Of a stretch of DNA of 64,000 bases, positions 59,817 through 64,000 are shown piece after piece. The notes beneath the pieces are model-generated. The model made no database searches and was not told where the DNA came from. It saw nothing but the letters and a program-made list of their open reading frames with translations. The DNA is taken from contig NZ_LR738849.1 of the NCBI RefSeq assembly GCF_902702915.1, positions 2,992,001-3,056,000 on the forward strand. Reading direction: 5' to 3'. The position numbers were made by a program, and so were the translations under genes. The stretch is from Desulfovibrio sp. 86. GTDB lineage: Bacteria; Desulfobacterota; Desulfovibrionia; Desulfovibrionales; Desulfovibrionaceae. Each line of letters opens with the position of its first letter. The first letter of the stretch is position 1.

Positions 59817-61025
59817 TTACGCCTCAAGCCTGCTGCGCAGGATGCTCACGGGGTGCAGGCAGGCCGTGCCGCTGCCGTGCACAATCTGCACCCGGCAGGT
59901 GCCGCATTCAGAAGAGGAAATATCCGCTCCGCTTTCACGTATGGTGGCAAAGAGGGCAGACCCGATCTGCCGGGCTATTTCATATTTTTCAGTCTTGAAG
60001 CCGTAACTGCCCGAAATGCCGCAGCACCCCGCATGGGCGTCAGTCACGCTGACTCCGGGCAACCTCCGCAACAGTTCAAGGCTGGGCAAACCATTGCCCT
60101 GGGCGCGCAGGTGGCAGGGCGCGTGGTACATGATCTTCATGTCGGGCTGATTCGCCCGCGACGCCGCTGGCGCAAGATCCAGTTCTCCGGAGTCGGCGCA
60201 GGCCAGCAGAAAATCCTGTGCGTCGTCCAGGCGGCAGGCCCCGTATTTTTCGCCCAGATCAGGGAAGTATTCCGGCAGATCAACGCGGAACATCAGGGCG
60301 CAACTGGGGCAGCCGGTAACCACGGGCAAGCCCTGGTCGCGCCACTGCGCCAGCGCGTGGAGGTTATGCTCCGCATTGCTTCTGGCATGCTGCCAGAACC
60401 CGTTGGCCACCATGGGCAGGCCGCAGCAAACGAGATCCTGCGGCACAATAACCTTGTAACCAGCGCGGTTCATGGCCCATATCATGTCCAGCCCAGTCTG
60501 CGGATCATAAACGTCAACATAGCAACCGGGGTAGAAAACCACGCTGCGCCCGGTTTCCGGCTGGCGCACCTCTTTGGCGAGGCTGCGGAAGCTGCGGCGC
60601 GCAAATGCGGGCAAAGGGGCGCGTCTGTGGATGCCGAGTTTGTGCAGCACCAGGCGCGTGACCGGGTTGAGCATGCCGAAATTTTTCAGGCCAGCCGGGA
60701 TGCGGCGCAGCCATTGGGCCATGAGTTCGCCATGCCCCAGTATCCAGTCTCGCAGGCCGGGAGGCGTCTTGCGGCACTGGTCGGCCCGCGCCATCATGTT
60801 CAGACTGGATACAGGCACGCCGTGCGGACAGGTGATATCGCAGTTTTTGCAGTTAGAGCAGTAGTGCAGCGACGGGTCTTCGTTGAGGCCCAGCAGGCGG
60901 AAGCGTTCATAGGCCGGGCCGATCATGCGCGGGCCAAGAAATTGGGGCGTGGCATCGGCGACAGGGCAATGCACCACGCAGGTGGTGCAGGCTATGCAGT
61001 TGTCCGGGGTGATACGCACGCTCAT
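59817..61025 (-). CDS. glpC: Anaerobic glycerol-3-phosphate dehydrogenase subunit C
   Basis: 402 residues from the ATG in the ATGA overlap with glpB, preceded by GGAAGGAAG; longer frames are artefacts. Two 4Fe-4S motifs, CIACTTCVVHCP and CSNCKNCDITCPHGV, are followed by two CCG cysteine-rich domains (FYPGCYVDVY...LVCCGLPM; HAPCHLRAQG...GCCGISGSYG). GlpC anchors the GlpAB dimer at the membrane and passes electrons to menaquinone. Order glpA-glpB-glpC with overlapping ends is standard. Confidence 0.95.
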   Translation of the reverse strand: MSVRITPDNCIACTTCVVHCPVADATPQFLGPRMIGPAYERFRLLGLNEDPSLHYCSNCKNCDITCPHGVPVSSLNMMARADQCRKTPPGLRDWILGHGELMAQWLRRIPAGLKNFGMLNPVTRLVLHKLGIHRRAPLPAFARRSFRSLAKEVRQPETGRSVVFYPGCYVDVYDPQTGLDMIWAMNRAGYKVIVPQDLVCCGLPMVANGFWQHARSNAEHNLHALAQWRDQGLPVVTGCPSCALMFRVDLPEYFPDLGEKYGACRLDDAQDFLLACADSGELDLAPAASRANQPDMKIMYHAPCHLRAQGNGLPSLELLRRLPGVSVTDAHAGCCGISGSYGFKTEKYEIARQIGSALFATIRESGADISSSECGTCRVQIVHGSGTACLHPVSILRSRLEA

Positions 61026-62305
61026 CTTCCTTCCTCCGCAGCGGCTGCGGCCATACGGCCCGCCTGCCAGCCCGTGGCCACGGCAACGCCGTGCCCGCTT
61101 TTTTCCGCCGCAGAGTCGTATCCGCCAAGGCTGCGCCCCGCGAAAAAGACGTTGGGCCAGTATGTGGACGCCTGGGAATCCACCGGGCGCATGGCACTGT
61201 CGACACATACGCCCATTGAGGCGAAAAAATGCCTGCCAAACAGTTCGGGCGAAGACCATTGTTCCACATCGGCAGGCGCTGCCACATCCAGCCCCATGAC
61301 GCTTTCACGCACTTTGCCGGGTTGCAGCGTCAGCCCGCCGCCAAGAATGCCTCCGGTGGCAAGCACAAAGGTTCTGGCTTCGTGCTTGCGCTCCTGGCCT
61401 GAAGCTTCGGCTATAAGGGCAGCGCAGGTGTTGCCGCGCATCTCGGCGCGTAGTGCCCTGGCGTTTTCAACCATCTCGAAATCGTAACAGCGCAGCGCGC
61501 GCAGCAAGGCGTCACGCAGGCGCAAACCGCCAACGCCTGGCGGGATGGACAGCATCTCCACAACCGGGCATCCTGCGGCCTTTTCAATGGCCTGCCAGGT
61601 TTCCGGCTGCGCTTTGCTGCCGCACAAAGGAGGCAGCAGCACAAGATCGCAGGAGCCCGCGCGGGCTGCCAGGCCATCGGTAAGCCATTGGCGGCTCTGG
61701 GCTTTGTCCATGAGGCGGGCAAGATCAAGCGCGCTTGCGCTGCGGTGGGCTTGCCCCAGCGGAGAGGGCAGTGTCAGCTCGAAAAATTCCCTGTGGGCCC
61801 AAGACCCGTAGCGGCGCAATTGGCTTACGACCAGGGCCGGGCGGCAGTCGCGCAGTCCTTCCACACTGACCACAAGCACGCGCCGCGCGGTATTCAGGGC
61901 CGTGACATTCACTCTTTCCGGCAGAAGATATGTGGGCTTGAGCGTGCCCATAATGGTCGGCATATGCACATTGCAGGGCTGCCCGTTGGCGTTGGTAGCC
62001 CCCCGCATGGGCCAGCGCTGGTCAGCCATGTGCTGCTGGAAAAAATGCAGGGCCTCGCGCACGTTTTCTTCGCCCATCAGCCTGTAGGGATGGTTGGCAG
62101 GCAGCAGGGCCATGCCTGCCCAGGGATCGGCCGTATACTTTCCATCAGCATAGCCGAGCAGATCGATAGTGCCGCCGCTGATGGCAAGAGAACCCATGCC
62201 GGTCGTGAGCATACGCACCTTTTTCCCCCGGCTGGCGGCGGTAAGGGCCGCCACAAATCCGGCCATGCCGGAGCCCACCACAAGAACGTCAGCAATCCTG
62301 TTCAT
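61022..62305 (-). CDS. glpB: Anaerobic glycerol-3-phosphate dehydrogenase subunit B
   Basis: 427 residues from MNRIADVLVVGSGMAGFVAALTA (FAD/FMN-binding Rossmann motif). The frame can be extended to a TTG at 62320 but the ATG at 62305 has a GGAG site. GlpB markers include GMGSLAISGGTIDLLGY, FVLATGGILGGGL and FFAGRSLGGYDSAAEKSGHGVAVATGW. It is the flavin-containing subunit linking GlpA to GlpC. It overlaps glpA by 17 bp and glpC by 4 bp. Confidence 0.95.
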   Translation of the reverse strand: MNRIADVLVVGSGMAGFVAALTAASRGKKVRMLTTGMGSLAISGGTIDLLGYADGKYTADPWAGMALLPANHPYRLMGEENVREALHFFQQHMADQRWPMRGATNANGQPCNVHMPTIMGTLKPTYLLPERVNVTALNTARRVLVVSVEGLRDCRPALVVSQLRRYGSWAHREFFELTLPSPLGQAHRSASALDLARLMDKAQSRQWLTDGLAARAGSCDLVLLPPLCGSKAQPETWQAIEKAAGCPVVEMLSIPPGVGGLRLRDALLRALRCYDFEMVENARALRAEMRGNTCAALIAEASGQERKHEARTFVLATGGILGGGLTLQPGKVRESVMGLDVAAPADVEQWSSPELFGRHFFASMGVCVDSAMRPVDSQASTYWPNVFFAGRSLGGYDSAAEKSGHGVAVATGWQAGRMAAAAAEEGR

Positions 62306-63896
62306 GTTCGGCTCCGTCAAGGTTGAGGGTGGCGGCGTATATGGCCCGGCTCAGTTCCATTTCACGGGCCTGCATGCCCCAAAGGGCAAAGCGCAGGCCG
62401 CCCCAGCGTTCCTGCAGAAAGCGCCGGACATTGTCCGTGGGCTTCAGTTCCAGATCTACGCCGTGTTCGGTCAGCGCGCCCACCGTTCGCAGAGAGCAAA
62501 AGGCCCCCTGGCAGGTTCCCATGCCCAGGCGCGTACGCAGGCGGATGTCCGTGAGGGAAAAAATTGAGGGCTGACGCGCCACATATTCGATTTCAGCCAT
62601 GCTCACCATTTCGCATTCGCAAAGCAGGGGATTGTCAGGCTGTTTTCCGGCAAGCTCCAGCACGCCCGGCAGGTCGTCCCCCAGGCGGTCGGCCATGAGA
62701 CGCAGGCCCTGCATGGGAAAAAAGCGTGCCGCGCGCTTGAGGGTGCGTTCATCCACGTCATGCACCAATGGCTCATCGGCGGTTTTGCAGGGCGCGCTGT
62801 GCCCGAGCTTGGCGCAAACCCTGTCGGTGACGCGTTCGGCCATGAGACGATAGGTGGTGAGCTTGCCGCCAAAGATGCTGATGAAGCCTTCAAGCCCTTC
62901 GTCGGCATGGTCCACAATATGAAAATTGCGGCTGGCCTTACGCCCTGAAGCGCCGCCCGGCGTGTACAGGGGGCGTGTTCCGGCGAAGGCGCGTAAAATG
63001 CGGTACTGGCGCACCTGCGGAAAAAGCGGCTCGCCAATGTCGAGCAGGCGCAGCACTTCCTCAGTGGTGGGCGTTGTGTCGTCGGGTCTGTCTGTGGGCG
63101 CGGACGTGGTGCCCAGAATGGTAATGGACCCGTGGGGCACAAAAATATCGCCATCGCCGCTGGGATGCAGACGGTTGATCACCCTGGAGGTAAAGCGGTG
63201 GTTGAAGACGATCAGGGTGCCCCTGTCGGGCGAAAGGGAAACATCAAGCCCAGCCATGCCCGCCACGTGTCCGGCCCAGGAACCGGCGGCGTTGACCACG
63301 ACCTGACAGGCGATTTCAACCGTTTCTCCGGTATGGCGGTTAACCGCCGTAACGCTCTGGACGCGACCGTTGCCCAGTTTTATGCCCGTGGCTTCATGGT
63401 AGGTAAGCACCTGACCGCCGTGCCTTTGGGCAGACATGGCGTTGTGCAGAACCAGACGAAAGCCGTCAACGCACGAATCCGGCACCCGAAAAACGCGGCG
63501 CACCTGGGGCGAGAGGTTGGGCTCAAGGCGCAAAGCCTTGGCGACCTCGACCTCCTGCGCGCTGATGCCCGCCGTGCGGCAGCCTTCGAGGAATTTCTCA
63601 ACGTAGTCGGGATCGTCCTGGGCTGTGAGCGCGAAAAAGCCTTCAGTTTCTTCAACGCACTGCCTGCCGATGCGACGCACGATCATGTTTTCTTCAATGC
63701 ATTCACGGGCGGACTCGTTGTCATTGACGACATAGCGCGCGCCGCTGTGCAGCAGACCGTGGAAGCGCGAACTGGTGCCGTGAGCTATGCCCCCCTGTTC
63801 CAGAAGGATGGCGGGGATGCCGCGCATGCTCAGGTCGCGCAGAGCGCCGATGCCCGTGGCCCCGCACCCGATAACTACGACGGTGGTTTCCAGCAT
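62289..63896 (-). CDS. glpA: Anaerobic glycerol-3-phosphate dehydrogenase subunit A
   Basis: 535 residues. N-terminal FAD-binding motif VVVIGCGATGIGALRDLSMRG, then the DAO fold with GGIAHGTSSRFHGLLHSGARY, NAAGSWAGHVAGMAGL and SIFGGKLTTYRLMAE. A C-terminal BFD-like [2Fe-2S] domain has LLCECEMVS and GTCQGAFC, the four-Cys pattern. It oxidises glycerol-3-phosphate to dihydroxyacetone phosphate under anaerobic conditions. First gene of glpABC within the window. Confidence 0.95.
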   Translation of the reverse strand: MLETTVVVIGCGATGIGALRDLSMRGIPAILLEQGGIAHGTSSRFHGLLHSGARYVVNDNESARECIEENMIVRRIGRQCVEETEGFFALTAQDDPDYVEKFLEGCRTAGISAQEVEVAKALRLEPNLSPQVRRVFRVPDSCVDGFRLVLHNAMSAQRHGGQVLTYHEATGIKLGNGRVQSVTAVNRHTGETVEIACQVVVNAAGSWAGHVAGMAGLDVSLSPDRGTLIVFNHRFTSRVINRLHPSGDGDIFVPHGSITILGTTSAPTDRPDDTTPTTEEVLRLLDIGEPLFPQVRQYRILRAFAGTRPLYTPGGASGRKASRNFHIVDHADEGLEGFISIFGGKLTTYRLMAERVTDRVCAKLGHSAPCKTADEPLVHDVDERTLKRAARFFPMQGLRLMADRLGDDLPGVLELAGKQPDNPLLCECEMVSMAEIEYVARQPSIFSLTDIRLRTRLGMGTCQGAFCSLRTVGALTEHGVDLELKPTDNVRRFLQERWGGLRFALWGMQAREMELSRAIYAATLNLDGAEHEQDC

Positions 63897-63899
63897 GTT

Positions 63900-64000
63900 C
63901 TATCCTGCTTTGCGTCCATAGAGCGTATACGGCCCTGCGTGCGGCTGCGCGCTCCGCAGAGCCGCAGCAACCAGAGCCAATGGCCTTTGTGATGGTATTT
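63900..64000 (-). other. Possible 3' end of a gene upstream of glpA
   Basis: One minus-strand frame is open from the window edge and stops with TAG at 63902-63900, 3 bp before the glpA ATG. The tail reads ...HAGPYTLYGRKAG. It is too short to identify, and two other frames are also open here, so it may be chance. Confidence 0.2.

Overview
The window looks like a chromosomal segment of a Desulfovibrio-type sulfate reducer (Desulfovibrionaceae, close to D. desulfuricans in character). This rests on gene content and base composition: pyruvate carboxylase beside an enlarged PEP synthase, an FAD/Fe-S D-lactate dehydrogenase, a selenocysteine formate dehydrogenase, anaerobic GlpABC, a type I secreted adhesin with a Desulfovibrio-like N-terminal retention module, and moderately GC-rich DNA. 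No tRNA, rRNA, CRISPR array or complete transposase gene was seen.

Layout. 1-2000: a glutamate/aspartate-type ABC uptake system (permease cut by the window edge, binding protein). 2164-3396: an unrecognised protein made of five ~50-residue repeats. 3593-7837: phoH-pgpH-ybeY, overlapping genes. 8127-10056: cca and birA, divergent and overlapping. 10062-17853: pyruvate carboxylase and PEP synthase, the gluconeogenic/anaplerotic exit from pyruvate, with the biotin ligase directly in front of its biotin-enzyme client. 18242-20543: a DHA2 drug exporter and its divergent TetR regulator, with a palindromic operator between them. 20803-24118: UV endonuclease UvsE with a DUF1722-like C-terminal extension, then groSL. 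24881-27697: D-lactate dehydrogenase. 28271-33344: a two-gene cytoplasmic formate dehydrogenase. Its catalytic subunit is one selenoprotein whose in-frame UGA (Sec374) splits it into two ORFs, and its partner is an SfrB/GltD-like NAD(P)H oxidoreductase. 33671-36202: metNIQ. 36648-39923: SNF2 helicase with SWIM zinc finger. 40042-44074: orphan peptide-binding protein and the Rel/SpoT (p)ppGpp enzyme.

44543-59447 is the accessory core. Leftward run KAS III, aminotransferase-GNAT fusion, ACP, HDOD protein and EAL protein. Rightward run ACP, SDR reductase, acyl-AMP ligase, a 1372-residue adhesin and a second KAS III. Together these could activate or build a short acyl chain on a dedicated carrier protein, reduce it and place it on an amine made by the aminotransferase. 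Flagellin/O-antigen acyl-aminosugar loci are the best analogy. The adhesin and the c-di-GMP enzyme suggest a cell-surface or biofilm role. 59817-63896 is glpABC.

The gaps between genes carry several families of non-coding, hairpin-forming repeats. Family A has three copies, all at the 3' ends of genes, two of them sharing the stop codon with the gene. Family B has five copies around a GGGGGAGG...CCTCCCCC hairpin. Family C is a multi-hairpin element, one copy of which is inserted inside a family B copy. Family D is a MITE-like element. None encodes a protein.
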